The position numbers were made by a program, and so were the translations under genes. From Polaromonas sp. (GTDB lineage: Bacteria > Pseudomonadota > Gammaproteobacteria > Burkholderiales > Burkholderiaceae_C), in assembly GCA_030655515.1 (NCBI GenBank), contig JAURVI010000037.1:61894-125893 (forward strand): a stretch of DNA of 64,000 nucleotides, read 5' to 3'. The notes below the pieces were generated by a model. It saw only the letters and a program-made list of their open reading frames with translations. It ran no database searches and was not told the origin of the DNA. Positions 6,770-15,828 of this stretch are shown one piece after another; the first letter of the stretch is position 1; each line of letters opens with the position of its first letter.

Positions 6770-8110
6770 TCAGAGCGTTTTGGGCAACACGGCAAAAATG
6801 CGTGTGCCCTTGCCGGGGCTGGACGTGACGGTCAGTCGACCTGCCGCTGCTTCCACCCGGTGCTTCATGCCGGACAGCCCATGACTGGAGGCCTTGACCT
6901 GCGTGGTGTCGAAACCCTTGCCGTCATCCTTGACCTCGACAGTGATGTAGCCGTCAAAGTCATGCAGGCTGATTTCCGCGTGCTTGGCTTCGGCATATTT
7001 GCCCATGTTGGTCAGCGACTCCTGCGCCAGCCGGTAGACGGTGAGCTGTGCCGAGCCGCCGAGGTCAACCGTTTCGAGATCGGTGGTGATGCTCAGTCCG
7101 GACCGGTTTTCGAACTCGCGCGCCAGAATTTCCAGGGACGCAACCAGCCCCAGGTGCGACAGCGAAGAAGGCCGCAAGTCCTCCACAATCCGGCGTTTGA
7201 GCGCGATGCCGCTATTGAGTGTTTCGATCAGATGCTGTATGCGTTCGTTGACTTCCGGGGAGGTGACTCCCAGCCGCGACTTCATGCGGGCGACATCGAG
7301 CTTGGCCGCCGTCAGCAGGGCGCCCAGTTCATCGTGCAGCTCTCTGGCCAGGTGGCCACGCTCATCTTCCCGCATTTCCTGCAGGTGGGTTGCCAGTTCG
7401 GCCAGTGTCGCGGTACGGTCCCGCACTTCCTTGTCCAACTGGTCACGCTCCCGCTGCAGGGACGCCTGCTCGCGCCTGCCGGAGTCGAGCAAGGCCTTGG
7501 TTTGCCGCAAATACGTGTAAAACGCCAGCAAGCCGGCCAGAGCCATCAGCGCGATGCCAATGCGCGACAGTTGCAGCGACCTGGCAATCTGGGCCTGAGC
7601 CAAGCGCATCTTGTTGTTGCTTGACTGCACCAGTTTGCCAATCTGGCTGCGGATGGCATTCATCGGGTCCATGCTCACGTCGGTGGTCAGCACAAACTTC
7701 CAGGCTTTGTCGTTGCCCTGTTTGCGCATGCGTACGCTCAAGTCCATCTCTGCCTGTTTGCGCAACACGTTGCGTGACAGGGCGCCGAACGTTGCCAGCT
7801 CATCCTGGTAAGGGGTGTAGAGTCGGCGCAGGGTGTCCAGGGTCTGGTTGATGTCTGCGGTTGCCACGTCATAGGGCGCCAAGTACTTGGGATCGCCCGT
7901 CAGCAGGTAGCCTCTTTGCCCGGTCTCGGCATCGAGCATGTGCTGCAGCAGCTTGTTGACCGATCCTCGTATTTCCTGCGCTTCTTCCATGCTGGTGGCG
8001 GCCTGGGTGGACAGGTGAAAACCGGCTTCGTTGATGAAAATCAGAATGGCGGCCGCGAGCACTGCCAAAGGCAGGCTGATCGCCATTTTGGGTATTGCAA
8101 ACCATCTCAT
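6770..8110 (-). CDS. CHASE3-domain sensor histidine kinase (NarX/UhpB type)
   Basis: Membrane sensor kinase, 446 residues. Transmembrane helix 1 spans about 11-30 and helix 2 about 182-201. Between them is a CHASE3 sensing domain with its hallmark DAETGQRGYLLTG (60-72). A coiled linker (about 205-245) leads to a HisKA_3 dimerisation box HLARELHDELGALL with phospho-acceptor His259, and a HATPase domain with KDDGKGFD and the final glycine box GLSGM. The stimulus is unknown. The divergent neighbour is a NarL-type response regulator, its likely partner. Confidence 0.93.
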   Translation of the reverse strand: MRWFAIPKMAISLPLAVLAAAILIFINEAGFHLSTQAATSMEEAQEIRGSVNKLLQHMLDAETGQRGYLLTGDPKYLAPYDVATADINQTLDTLRRLYTPYQDELATFGALSRNVLRKQAEMDLSVRMRKQGNDKAWKFVLTTDVSMDPMNAIRSQIGKLVQSSNNKMRLAQAQIARSLQLSRIGIALMALAGLLAFYTYLRQTKALLDSGRREQASLQRERDQLDKEVRDRTATLAELATHLQEMREDERGHLARELHDELGALLTAAKLDVARMKSRLGVTSPEVNERIQHLIETLNSGIALKRRIVEDLRPSSLSHLGLVASLEILAREFENRSGLSITTDLETVDLGGSAQLTVYRLAQESLTNMGKYAEAKHAEISLHDFDGYITVEVKDDGKGFDTTQVKASSHGLSGMKHRVEAAAGRLTVTSSPGKGTRIFAVLPKTL

Positions 8111-8137
8111 CTGGATCTCCGGCCGGTATTTTGATCA

Positions 8138-8173
8138 ATTATTCGTGAATAATCGCTATTGAAAACCAATAGC
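8138..8173. promoter_or_regulatory. Two adjacent dyads between kinase and regulator genes
   Basis: Two perfect inverted repeats lie side by side in the divergent promoter region: ATTATTCGTGAATAAT (8138-8153) and GCTATTGAAAACCAATAGC (8155-8173). They are candidates for a response-regulator operator. The second resembles the 17-bp palindrome family but is two bases longer. Confidence 0.45.
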
Positions 8174-8250
8174 CCGCCATAAAACAACGCGGCTGTGTTG
8201 ACGCATTGTGCCGCCTGGGGCGGTGCAGACCTTATAAAAAAGGAAATGAA

Positions 8251-8883
8251 ATGATCAAGGTCGGAATTGTTGATGACCACGCCATCGTGCGTTGCGGGCT
8301 CAAGCAGTTTTTTTCCGATCAGGTCGATTTGCGTGTCGTTGGCGAAGCCGCCAGTGGCCGCGAAGCCATTGATCTGGTTCGCAACGTGGAACTGGACATT
8401 CTGGTCATGGATCTTTCCATGCCCGGCCAGAGCGGCATTGACGCATTGGCCATGATTCGCGCGAAGGCCCCTGATGTCGGCATCCTGATTCTCAGCGGGT
8501 ATCCGGAAGCGCATTACGCGGTGAGCCTGATTCGCCAGGGCGCCAGCGGTTACCTGAACAAAGAGTGCGATCCGATGGAGATCGTCAATGCGATTCGCGT
8601 CATCTCTCTGGGCAAGCGCTACATCACCCCGGCCGTGGCGGAGCTGTTGGCGCAGCAGTTGAATCGCAAAAATGACGCCACACCTCATGAGCAACTGTCT
8701 GATCGGGAGTTTCAGGTTTTTCTCAAGCTGGCCAAGGGCGAGACCGCGGGCGACATCGCCAAAGCGCTGTCCCTGAGCGTGAAAACAGTCAGCACCTACA
8801 GAACCCGTGTGATGGAAAAGATGGGCCTGGCCTCCAACAGCGACTTGACTTACTACGCGCTGAAAAACAAGCTGATTGATTGA
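8251..8883 (+). CDS. NarL/FixJ-type response regulator
   Basis: A 210-residue two-domain regulator. The receiver domain (1-120) has the acidic pair in VDDH and the phospho-acceptor Asp54 (LVMDLSMPG). The C-terminal LuxR-type helix-turn-helix (about 148-210) reads LSDREFQVFLKLAKGETAGD with the recognition helix VKTVSTYRTRVMEKMGL. The start at 8251 is chosen because AGGAAA lies just upstream and conserved sequence begins immediately. It is divergent from the CHASE3 kinase, which is probably its cognate sensor. Confidence 0.94.
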   Translation: MIKVGIVDDHAIVRCGLKQFFSDQVDLRVVGEAASGREAIDLVRNVELDILVMDLSMPGQSGIDALAMIRAKAPDVGILILSGYPEAHYAVSLIRQGASGYLNKECDPMEIVNAIRVISLGKRYITPAVAELLAQQLNRKNDATPHEQLSDREFQVFLKLAKGETAGDIAKALSLSVKTVSTYRTRVMEKMGLASNSDLTYYALKNKLID

Positions 8884-8887
8884 TGGC

Positions 8888-9277
8888 TTAATTTTCTGCG
8901 CCGGATGAATCGCCTTGCGCAATGCAATAGTCGACCAGCGCATCGATTTCATTGGACTTGTCGAAAACGGCGTCCACGCCGAGCTGGGCGCATCGTTTGC
9001 GGATGTCGGCCGTGGCGTAGTTGCTCAGCACAATCACTTTTTGATGCGCTTGGCGGTTGCGGCAGGCTTCCAGCACCCCCAGCCCGCTGCCCTGCTTCAG
9101 AAACAGATCCACAATGGCCAGATCCCATGGCTGGCCTTTTTCCACCAGCCACGCCTTGCCTTCATTTTCGGTTTCTGCTGTGCCGACTGCATCAATGCTG
9201 GCAAGTTCTTCAAGCGTGGCAATGAGGTTGTCACGAATTGTGGCGTTGTCTTCGACGATGTAAGTTTTGAGTCCCAC
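8888..9277 (-). CDS. Stand-alone receiver-domain response regulator
   Basis: A 129-residue receiver without an output domain: acidic pocket in VEDN, phospho-acceptor Asp57 (LAIVDLFLKQGSG), and the conserved lysine near the end (FDKSNEIDALV). It ends four bases after the NarL-type regulator on the opposite strand, so the two genes converge. Single-receiver proteins may act as phosphate sinks, relays or binding partners; which applies here cannot be read from the sequence. Confidence 0.88.
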   Translation of the reverse strand: MGLKTYIVEDNATIRDNLIATLEELASIDAVGTAETENEGKAWLVEKGQPWDLAIVDLFLKQGSGLGVLEACRNRQAHQKVIVLSNYATADIRKRCAQLGVDAVFDKSNEIDALVDYCIAQGDSSGAEN

Positions 9278-9482
9278 TGATCTTCAATCAAGGTCTGAAA
9301 TAACTGACTTCAGCAGTTTTTGTAAAAACGGTTGCGATGGTCAACTGACCTGATAAACACACTGTGAACCAATGTATCTACGTTTGCGCCTTGATTGTGA
9401 CAGGGCGGGGATGGCTTGCCTGTAGGATGTTTCCTACGGTCGGCTTTCCCCACCGCCCGCGCGACCCAATAAGCTGCCGGGC
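9278..9482. other. Intergenic region with a GTAGGA/TCCTAC dyad
   Basis: No gene is seen. A dyad GTAGGA-TGTT-TCCTAC is present at 9422-9437 and may be a hairpin or a regulator site. The stretch holds the promoter of the stand-alone receiver and the end of the moeB-like gene. Confidence 0.4.
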
Positions 9483-10241
9483 TTAATAAGCCTCGGGACG
9501 GCCGCAGACCCGGCAGGCGGGGTCGCGCCCGATGCGCACTTCATGCCAATCCATGCCGCGTCCGTCGAGCATCAGCAGGCGGCCTGTGAGCGGCTGGCCG
9601 ATGCCGCACAGCAGCTTGAGCGCTTCGGCGGCCTGCACGGTTCCGACAATGCCTACCAGCGGCGCAAACACGCCCATGGTGGCGCAGTTGACTTCTTCCA
9701 CCGCCGCTGAGGGCGGAAACACGCAGGCATAGCAGGCAGACGCGGCCTGGCGCGGGTCATACACCGACACCTGGCCGTCAAAACGGATGGCCGCCCCTGA
9801 CACCAGCGGTTTGCGGTGTTTCACGCACGCGCGGTTGATCGCATGGCGCGTGGCAAAATTGTCGCTACAGTCCAGCACCACATCGGCCTGCGGCACCAGT
9901 TCGTCGAGCACGGCCTCGTCGGCGCGGCTGGTGACGGGCGACACCCGGACATCGGGATTGATGGCGGCAATGGACTGCTGCACCGAGTGCGCCTTGAATT
10001 GGCCGATGCGCGACAGCGTGTGGGCAATCTGCCGCTGCAAGTTGGTGGCGTCCACGCAGTCGTCGTCCACCACGGTGATACGCCCGACGCCCGCGCTGCC
10101 CAGATAAAGCGCGACCGGCGAGCCCAGGCCGCCCGCGCCCACGATCAGCGCGTGCGACGACAGGAGTTTGCCTTGGCCTTCCACCCCCACCTCATCGAGC
10201 AGGATATGTCGGGAATAACGCAGCAGTTGGGTATCGTTCAT
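9483..10241 (-). CDS. moeB: MoeB/ThiF-type adenylyltransferase
   Basis: E1-like enzyme that adenylates the C-terminal glycine of a sulfur-carrier protein (MoaD for molybdopterin, ThiS for thiamine). Visible parts are the start MNDTQLLRYSRHILLDEVG, nucleotide-binding GAGGLGSP, the DCSDNFATR segment, zinc ligands in ACYACVFPP and CRVCGRP, and EEVNCATMGVFAP around the catalytic cysteine. Length is 252 residues. The longer open frame upstream (72 codons) is arginine/serine-rich and overlaps ctpA, so it was not used. It follows ctpA by 22 bases. A thiS gene is present at 25222, so it could serve thiamine synthesis as well; the choice between MoeB and ThiF is not settled by sequence. Confidence 0.88.
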   Translation of the reverse strand: MNDTQLLRYSRHILLDEVGVEGQGKLLSSHALIVGAGGLGSPVALYLGSAGVGRITVVDDDCVDATNLQRQIAHTLSRIGQFKAHSVQQSIAAINPDVRVSPVTSRADEAVLDELVPQADVVLDCSDNFATRHAINRACVKHRKPLVSGAAIRFDGQVSVYDPRQAASACYACVFPPSAAVEEVNCATMGVFAPLVGIVGTVQAAEALKLLCGIGQPLTGRLLMLDGRGMDWHEVRIGRDPACRVCGRPEAY

Positions 10242-10263
10242 GGCGCGGCCTTGACCGGGCCGA

Positions 10264-11700
10264 TCAGTTTTCCTTCTTCTCTTCCTTGCGCTCAACCATG
10301 GTTTTGCTGACCAGCACCGGGCGGCCCTTGAGCTGGTTGAGGGCCTGCGCGAGCTGGAAGTCCTTGTCGCTGCCGAACTCCGGCGTCCGGCGCTGCTCGG
10401 GGCTCTTTCGGGACTCTTCTTCCAGACGTTTGAGCGCTTCCTCGCGGGCTTTTTCACGGCCCGCGTCCTTCACCTCGGCGCCCTGGCCGCTGCCGAGGTG
10501 TTTTTCCAGGTCGGCTTCCCGGGTCCGCAAGGCCGCAAACGGGCTGCCTTCGAGCGTCTCGTCGATCATCACGTCAGGCACGATGCCCTTGGCCTGGATC
10601 GACTTGCCGCTGGGCGTGAAGTAGCGCGCGGTGGTGAGCTTCAGACCCGTATCAGGGCCCAGCGGACGAACGGTCTGTACCGAGCCTTTGCCAAAGGTCT
10701 GGTTGCCCATGATGGTGGCGCGTTTGTAGTCCTGCAGCGCGCCGGCCACAATTTCGCTGGCCGAGGCCGAGCCTTCGTTGACCAGCACCACCAGCGGCAC
10801 GGTCTTGATGGCGGCGGGCAGGCGCTTGAGCGGGTCGGCGGCACTGCGGCGCTGGTAAAACTCCGGCGCGGCCTTGTAGGTGAATTTGCTTTCCGCCAGT
10901 TGACCGTTGGTGGACACCACCGTGACGTTTTCCGGCAAAAAGGCGGCAGACACCGCGACCGCGGCGTCGAGCAGGCCGCCGGGGTCGTTGCGCAAATCGA
11001 GCACCAGCCCTTTCAGCTTGGGTTCCTGCTTGTAAATCTGCTCAAGCTTGGTGGCGAAATCATCGACGGTGCGCTCCTGGAACTGGCTCAGGCGAATCCA
11101 GGCGTAACCCGGTTCGATGATTTTGCTGCGCACCGACTGGGTGCGGATTTCCTCGCGCGTGATGGTCACCGGGAAGGTCCGGGTTTCATCCTTGCGGAAG
11201 ATCATCAGCGTGACCTTGGTCCTGGGTTCGCCGCGCATTTTTTTGACGGCTTCGTTGAGGCTCAGGCCCTTGACGGCCGTGTCGTCGATTTTGGTGATCA
11301 GGTCATTGGGCTTGAGGCCGGCCCGGTCGGCGGGCGAGCCCTCGATCGGCGAGACTACCTTGATCAGACCGTCTTCCTGAGAGATTTCGATGCCGACGCC
11401 GACGAAGCGGCCAGTGGTGCCTTCACGGAATTCCTTGAAGGATTTTTTGTCGAAATAAACCGAATGCGGGTCCAGGCTGGCAACCATGCCGGAGATCGCG
11501 TCGGTGATGAGTTTTTTCTCGTCGACAGGCTCCACATAGTCGGTTTTGACCATGCCGAAAACCGCGGCCAACTGCTGCAACTCCTCCAGGGGCAAAGGGG
11601 CAAGCCCGCCCCGGGCGACAGCCTGCAACTGCACGGTGGTCAACGCACCGGCTACCGCACCGATTGAAATCCATCCCGCTATCTTGAGTTTCTGACCCAT
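10264..11700 (-). CDS. ctpA: C-terminal processing peptidase, S41 family
   Basis: Periplasmic serine protease that trims protein C-termini. A signal anchor occupies residues about 7-28; a PDZ domain lies at about 95-175 (GVGIEI, SPADRAGLKPNDLI); the catalytic domain holds Ser313 in NEGSASASEIVAG and Lys338 in TFGKGSVQ, at the 25-residue spacing seen in Tsp. A charged Lys/Glu-rich tail follows (about 400-478). It probably shares a transcript with gpmA (upstream) and the moeB-like gene (downstream), an order common in betaproteobacteria. Confidence 0.95.
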   Translation of the reverse strand: MGQKLKIAGWISIGAVAGALTTVQLQAVARGGLAPLPLEELQQLAAVFGMVKTDYVEPVDEKKLITDAISGMVASLDPHSVYFDKKSFKEFREGTTGRFVGVGIEISQEDGLIKVVSPIEGSPADRAGLKPNDLITKIDDTAVKGLSLNEAVKKMRGEPRTKVTLMIFRKDETRTFPVTITREEIRTQSVRSKIIEPGYAWIRLSQFQERTVDDFATKLEQIYKQEPKLKGLVLDLRNDPGGLLDAAVAVSAAFLPENVTVVSTNGQLAESKFTYKAAPEFYQRRSAADPLKRLPAAIKTVPLVVLVNEGSASASEIVAGALQDYKRATIMGNQTFGKGSVQTVRPLGPDTGLKLTTARYFTPSGKSIQAKGIVPDVMIDETLEGSPFAALRTREADLEKHLGSGQGAEVKDAGREKAREEALKRLEEESRKSPEQRRTPEFGSDKDFQLAQALNQLKGRPVLVSKTMVERKEEKKEN

Positions 11701-11886
11701 AAAACACCCTTGTTCGCCTGATTAAGACCGTTGTCACAGAATTCGAACCAATATACACCTTGGAGAAAGGCCTTATCCAGCAGTTCCCGCCCTGGGCGCG
11801 GGTGCAGAAGAAAATGTTTCAAAAACTGCCTGCTTTTACCGGGGCTTGACATGCAGGCGGCATGACGGACAAGTTTTTGCTCGCGA

Positions 11887-12630
11887 TCAGGCCTTGCCCT
11901 GCGCGGCGACTGCCGCTTCGGCCCTGGCGACCGCTTCGCTGTCGCCAAGGTAGTAATGGCGCAGCGGCTGGAGCCCGGCATCGAGCTCGTAGACCAGCGG
12001 AATGCCGTTGGGAATGTTCAGACCCACGATGTCCTGGTCGGCAATGTGGTCCAGGTACTTGACCAGTGCGCGAATCGAGTTGCCGTGGGCGGCCACCACA
12101 ATGCGCTTGCCGGCCAGGATGGCCGGCGCCATCGATTCGTTCCAGAACGGCAGCACCCGGGCCACGGTATCTTTCAGGCACTCGGTCAGCGGCACTTCGC
12201 CCGGCCGCAATTGGGCGTAGCGCGGGTCATCGCGTTCGCAGCGCGGGTCGCCAGGGTCGAGCGGCGGCGGCGGCGTGTCGTAGCTGCGGCGCCAGAGCAG
12301 GACCTGTTCATCGCCGTATTTTTTGGCGGTCTCCGCCTTGTTCAGGCCTTGCAGGGCGCCGTAGTGCCGCTCGTTGAGGCGCCAGCTATGCACCACCGGC
12401 AACCAGGTGCGGTCCATCTCGTCGAGCGTGTGCCACAGCGTGCGCGTGGCGCGTTTGAGCACGCTGGTGCAGGCCAGGTCAAAGTCGTACCCTTCGCTTT
12501 TGAGCAGCCGGCCGGCGCTGACGGCCTGCTGCACGCCGGCGGCGGTCAGGTCCACATCGGTCCAGCCGGTGAAGCGGTTGTCCAGATTCCAGGTGGATTC
12601 ACCGTGGCGGATGAGCACAAGTTTGTACAT
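11887..12630 (-). CDS. gpmA: 2,3-bisphosphoglycerate-dependent phosphoglycerate mutase
   Basis: Interconverts 3- and 2-phosphoglycerate in glycolysis and gluconeogenesis. The catalytic histidine is His9 in [20 protein letters not shown] and [15 protein letters not shown] are family hallmarks, and the second histidine lies in [10 protein letters not shown]. Length 247 is normal. The start at 12630 was taken because the conserved sequence begins at once; the longer frame upstream is unlike the family. It is divergent from the rhodanese-grxC-secB-gpsA group. Confidence 0.96.
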   Translation of the reverse strand: MYKLVLIRHGESTWNLDNRFTGWTDVDLTAAGVQQAVSAGRLLKSEGYDFDLACTSVLKRATRTLWHTLDEMDRTWLPVVHSWRLNERHYGALQGLNKAETAKKYGDEQVLLWRRSYDTPPPPLDPGDPRCERDDPRYAQLRPGEVPLTECLKDTVARVLPFWNESMAPAILAGKRIVVAAHGNSIRALVKYLDHIADQDIVGLNIPNGIPLVYELDAGLQPLRHYYLGDSEAVARAEAAVAAQGKA

Positions 12631-12785
12631 GGTGTGAGGCAATTCAGTGGGAATTAAAAAAAAAGGGAAGGCGAAAAAAGTGTCAAAAGGGCGGGCAAAG
12701 ACGGCGACAGGTGTCGGTGAAAGTCTGTTGCGCTCCCTGCATTCTAAAATCACTCCTTAATTGCAACACCCAAGAAGGACCTACA

Positions 12786-13196
12786 GTGAAATTTTTCATC
12801 GATAACTGGATGCTGATCGCCATTGCGCTGGCATCCGGCGGCATGCTGCTGTGGCCGCTGATTTCCAGTGGAATGGCCGCCGGCTCGCTCAGCGCCAACG
12901 GGGCTGTGCAGTTGATCAACCGCGAAAAAGCCGTGGTCATTGATGTCAGCGAGGCCGGAGAGTTTGCCGCCGGCCATGTGGGCGGCGCCAAAAACCTGCC
13001 GCTGGATCAGCTCGAAGAAAAACTTCCCGCCACCGTGAAAAACAAGGCGCTGCCGCTGATTCTGGTGTGCTCCAGCGGCGCACGGGCCAACCGGGCGCTG
13101 GCTGTGGCCAAGAAACTCGGCTACGAGCAGGCTCAATGCCTGGCTGGCGGGCTGAAATCCTGGAAAGAAGCTAAGCTTCCGCTGGAGAAGGCCTGA
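12786..13196 (+). CDS. Membrane-anchored rhodanese-like protein (YibN type)
   Basis: A 136-residue protein with one N-terminal membrane helix (about 8-30) and a single rhodanese domain. The active cysteine is in LILVCSSGARANR, and VIDVSEAGEFAAGHVGGA marks the domain start. It starts with GTG, with AAGGA six bases upstream; no ATG fits. It is the first gene of a group with grxC, secB and gpsA, an arrangement also found in gamma- and betaproteobacteria. Its sulfur-transfer substrate is unknown. Confidence 0.9.
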   Translation: MKFFIDNWMLIAIALASGGMLLWPLISSGMAAGSLSANGAVQLINREKAVVIDVSEAGEFAAGHVGGAKNLPLDQLEEKLPATVKNKALPLILVCSSGARANRALAVAKKLGYEQAQCLAGGLKSWKEAKLPLEKA

Positions 13197-13224
13197 GGCC
13201 TGTTGACCCGAACCGGAGCCATCG

Positions 13225-13482
13225 ATGCAAGCCGTCAAGATATACCTGACCGCCAGTTGTCCCTACTGCAATCACGCCAAGCACCTGCTCAAACAGCGCG
13301 GTGTGACCGAAATCGAGGAAGTACGCGTCGACATGCAGCCGGACGAGCGTCAGAAAATGATGGAAATCACCGGACGCCGGACGGTGCCGCAGATTTTCAT
13401 AGGCGACACCCACGTCGGTGGTTGCGACGATCTGGTGGCGCTGGACGGCCGGGGCGGCCTGCTGCCCCTGCTCACGGCCTGA
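13225..13482 (+). CDS. grxC: Glutaredoxin 3
   Basis: An 85-residue thiol-disulfide oxidoreductase using glutathione. The active site is Cys12-Pro-Tyr-Cys15; the cis-proline segment reads RRTVPQIFIG, and GGCDDLVALDGRGGL is the glutathione-binding end. It lies 28 bases after the rhodanese gene. Confidence 0.96.
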   Translation: MQAVKIYLTASCPYCNHAKHLLKQRGVTEIEEVRVDMQPDERQKMMEITGRRTVPQIFIGDTHVGGCDDLVALDGRGGLLPLLTA

Positions 13483-13604
13483 ACACCTGAGCGATTTGCA
13501 ACCCGGCCCGCCAAGGCTGGGCGGGTCCAGGCAAACTGAGATAATGTGCCGTGCCCGCTGTCTGAACAGCCGGCTTTATTTTTAAAGCAATCCGAAAGAC
13601 CCTC

Positions 13605-14072
13605 ATGGCCGAAGCCAACCTCGATCCCGTGTTCCAGATCCAGCGCGTCTACCTGAAAGACGTGTCGCTGGAGCAGCCCAACTCGCCGGAAATCCTGCTC
13701 AATCAGGCGCAGCCGGCGGTCGATATCCAGCTCGGCGTGGACGCGACGCCTATCACGGACGGTCTTTACGAAGTGAGCGTGACCGTCACGGTACACACCA
13801 AGATCGAAGACAAAACGGTGTTCATGGTCGAGGCCAAACAGGCCGGCATTTTTGAAATCCGCAACATGCCCGACGAGCAGTTGAGCGCAATTTTGGGCAT
13901 TGCCTGCCCGCAGATTGTTTACCCTTACCTGCGCGGCAATGTGGCCGACGTGATCCAGCGTGGCGGTTTTCCGCCCGTCAACCTGGCCGAAATCAACTTC
14001 CAGGCCATGTTTGAGCAGCAGCAGGCCGCCGCGGTCTCGGCCGCGCAGGAAGCATCGCAAATCATCGTTTAA
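13605..14072 (+). CDS. secB: Protein-export chaperone SecB
   Basis: Cytosolic chaperone that keeps precursor proteins unfolded and passes them to SecA. Visible are [19 protein letters not shown] near the N-terminus and the typical [20 protein letters not shown] block with [14 protein letters not shown] near the end. Length 155 is normal. It sits between grxC and gpsA, the order known from many proteobacteria. Confidence 0.97.
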   Translation: MAEANLDPVFQIQRVYLKDVSLEQPNSPEILLNQAQPAVDIQLGVDATPITDGLYEVSVTVTVHTKIEDKTVFMVEAKQAGIFEIRNMPDEQLSAILGIACPQIVYPYLRGNVADVIQRGGFPPVNLAEINFQAMFEQQQAAAVSAAQEASQIIV

Positions 14073-14096
14073 GAACGCGGCCGGCTTCTCACCGCC

Positions 14097-15131
14097 ATGA
14101 AAATTGCCGTCATCGGTGCCGGTGCCTGGGGTAGCGCGCTGGCCGTCAGCGCGGCCGGCCCGTCGCCGCCGCGGCATCAGCTCACCTTGTGGGCGCGCGA
14201 CGCCGGGCAGTTGGCGGCCCTGCGGGCGCAGCGGGTCAACGAGCGCTACCTGCCCGGCATCGCATTGCCCGACGCCTTGCTGCTGGCCGGCGGGTCCGAC
14301 GCGTCGCTCGACGCTGCGGTGAAAAACCAGGACCTGGTGGTCATCGCCACGCCGATCGCGGCCTTGCGCGGCATGTTGCAGCGCCTGCAGCATCTCACGG
14401 TGCCGGTGGCCTGGTTGTGCAAGGGGTTTGAAGCCCCGCTCCCTGAGTCTTCTCAATCTTCAAAGTCTTTTGGGCTTCTGGCCCATGAGATACGGGCGCA
14501 AGTGGCTATTAATTTAAGAGCGGGCGCACTCAGCGGTCCGAGCTTTGCCCAAGAGGTGGCGCGCGGCCAGCCGACCGCGCTGGTGGCCGCCAGCGAACAT
14601 GCCGAGGTGCGCGATGCGCTGGTCGCGGCTTTTCACAGCCCCACGCTGCGCATTTACGCCAACGACGACATCGTCGGCGTGGAGGTCGGCGGCGCCGTCA
14701 AAAACGTGCTGGCCATTGCCACCGGTCTGTGCGATGGCTTGGGTCTGGGGCTCAATGCCCGGGCCGCGCTGATCACCCGCGGCCTGGCCGAAATGACGCG
14801 CCTGGGCCTGGCCCTGGGGGCCCGGGCCGAAACCTTCACCGGTCTGTCGGGCCTGGGCGATCTGGTGCTGACGGCCACCGGCGACCTGAGCCGCAACCGC
14901 AGAGTCGGCCTGTTGCTGGCACAGGGCCAGACCTTGCAGCAGGCCGTGCAATCGCTGGGCCATGTGGCCGAAGGCGTTTATTGCGCCCGCACCGTGGTGC
15001 AGCGCGCGCTGAGCCTGGGCGTGGACATGCCGATTTCCCGCAGTGTGGTGGCCTTGCTCGACGGCCAGATCAAACCGGCCGAGGCGGTGGCGGCGCTGAT
15101 GGGGCGGGATCCGACGACTGAGCAGAGTTGA
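14097..15131 (+). CDS. gpsA: Glycerol-3-phosphate dehydrogenase [NAD(P)+]
   Basis: Reduces dihydroxyacetone phosphate to glycerol 3-phosphate for phospholipid synthesis. The Rossmann motif is [11 protein letters not shown] at the N-terminus; [42 protein letters not shown] and [13 protein letters not shown] are family blocks with the catalytic lysine in the KNVLA segment. Between WLCKGFE and LSGPSF there is a somewhat longer and serine-rich loop, and a copy of the 17-bp palindrome (14505) codes part of it. It starts 24 bases after secB. Confidence 0.96.
   Translation: MKIAVIGAGAWGSALAVSAAGPSPPRHQLTLWARDAGQLAALRAQRVNERYLPGIALPDALLLAGGSDASLDAAVKNQDLVVIATPIAALRGMLQRLQHLTVPVAWLCKGFEAPLPESSQSSKSFGLLAHEIRAQVAINLRAGALSGPSFAQEVARGQPTALVAASEHAEVRDALVAAFHSPTLRIYANDDIVGVEVGGAVKNVLAIATGLCDGLGLGLNARAALITRGLAEMTRLGLALGARAETFTGLSGLGDLVLTATGDLSRNRRVGLLLAQGQTLQQAVQSLGHVAEGVYCARTVVQRALSLGVDMPISRSVVALLDGQIKPAEAVAALMGRDPTTEQS
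14505..14521. repeat. 17-bp palindrome family, copy 4 (inside gpsA)
   Basis: GCTATTAATTTAAGAGC is read in frame as AINLRA in the variable loop of GpsA. Confidence 0.55.
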
Positions 15132-15449
15132 AGCCGGGCCTCGCTCCGGCGTGCCGCGTGGGTTGATGCAGATCATGGACTGTGCCGAATCTTGCCCACA
15201 GCCCCGGCTTCATGGAGACGGTTCACGCATACTCGTTTTCGCCAGAATTTCGGATAAGACGGGCCTTTCTCCCTCGTAGGTATTGAGCAGGAAGCCATCA
15301 AAAGCAGAGCGACTGAGGCTGCGACCAGCGCCGATCCGGCGGGCATTTTGCGAACCGCCGCAAGAGTGGCTTTGCGTTCCGGATTGCACTAAACTGGCCG
15401 CGTATCCGTACCCCACCACATTTTCAGCAACAGCACTTGGGAGCATTCC
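15132..15449. other. Intergenic region after gpsA; no gene seen
   Basis: A short GCCGG/CCGGC hairpin (15133-15150) follows gpsA and may be its weak terminator. The remaining 300 bases carry no convincing reading frame on either strand, no tRNA-like fold and no repeat that I recognise. The promoter of the DUF883 gene must lie in the last part. Confidence 0.5.
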
Positions 15450-15752
15450 ATGGAAAACACCAGCAAAGACAAGTTGATCACCGACATGAAAGTGGTACTC
15501 GCTGACGTGGAGGACCTGCTGAAGTCGGCGGCTTCGGCCACCGGCGACGCCGCCGTGGCCCTGCGTGAAAAAGCAGCGACCCGGCTCAAGCTCGCCACCG
15601 AAAAACTGAGCGGGCTGCAGGACGCGGCGCTGCTCAAGGGCAAAGAGGCGGCCAGGCTCACCGACGACTATGTGCATGCCAACCCCTGGAAGGCTGTCGG
15701 TATTGCCGCCGCCGCCGGGTTTCTGATTGGCTTGCTGGTCAATCGCAAGTAA
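15450..15752 (+). CDS. DUF883 (ElaB/YqjD-type) inner-membrane protein
   Basis: A 100-residue protein with a long amphipathic helical region (LITDMKVVLADVEDLLKSAA onward) and a C-terminal membrane helix (KAVGIAAAAGFLIGLLVN) ending in RK. ElaB and YqjD are ribosome-associated, stress-induced membrane proteins in E. coli. It is followed by YqjE-like and YqjK-like genes, the same order as E. coli yqjD-yqjE-yqjK. Confidence 0.9.
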   Translation: MENTSKDKLITDMKVVLADVEDLLKSAASATGDAAVALREKAATRLKLATEKLSGLQDAALLKGKEAARLTDDYVHANPWKAVGIAAAAGFLIGLLVNRK

Positions 15753-15828
15753 TGACAGCGGGCAGAGGCATCGCGGCGGGCGGCCTGGCTGCCGGGCCGG
15801 CAGGCGGCGCCTTTGAATGGCTGGCACC

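Noticed and set aside
6770..6900. Frames on the plus strand across the histidine kinase
   Set aside because: They are antisense readings of a protein with complete CHASE3, HisKA_3 and HATPase domains.
15283..15477. Small frame upstream of the DUF883 gene
   Set aside because: No family likeness, no ribosome site, and it overlaps the start of the DUF883 gene in another frame.
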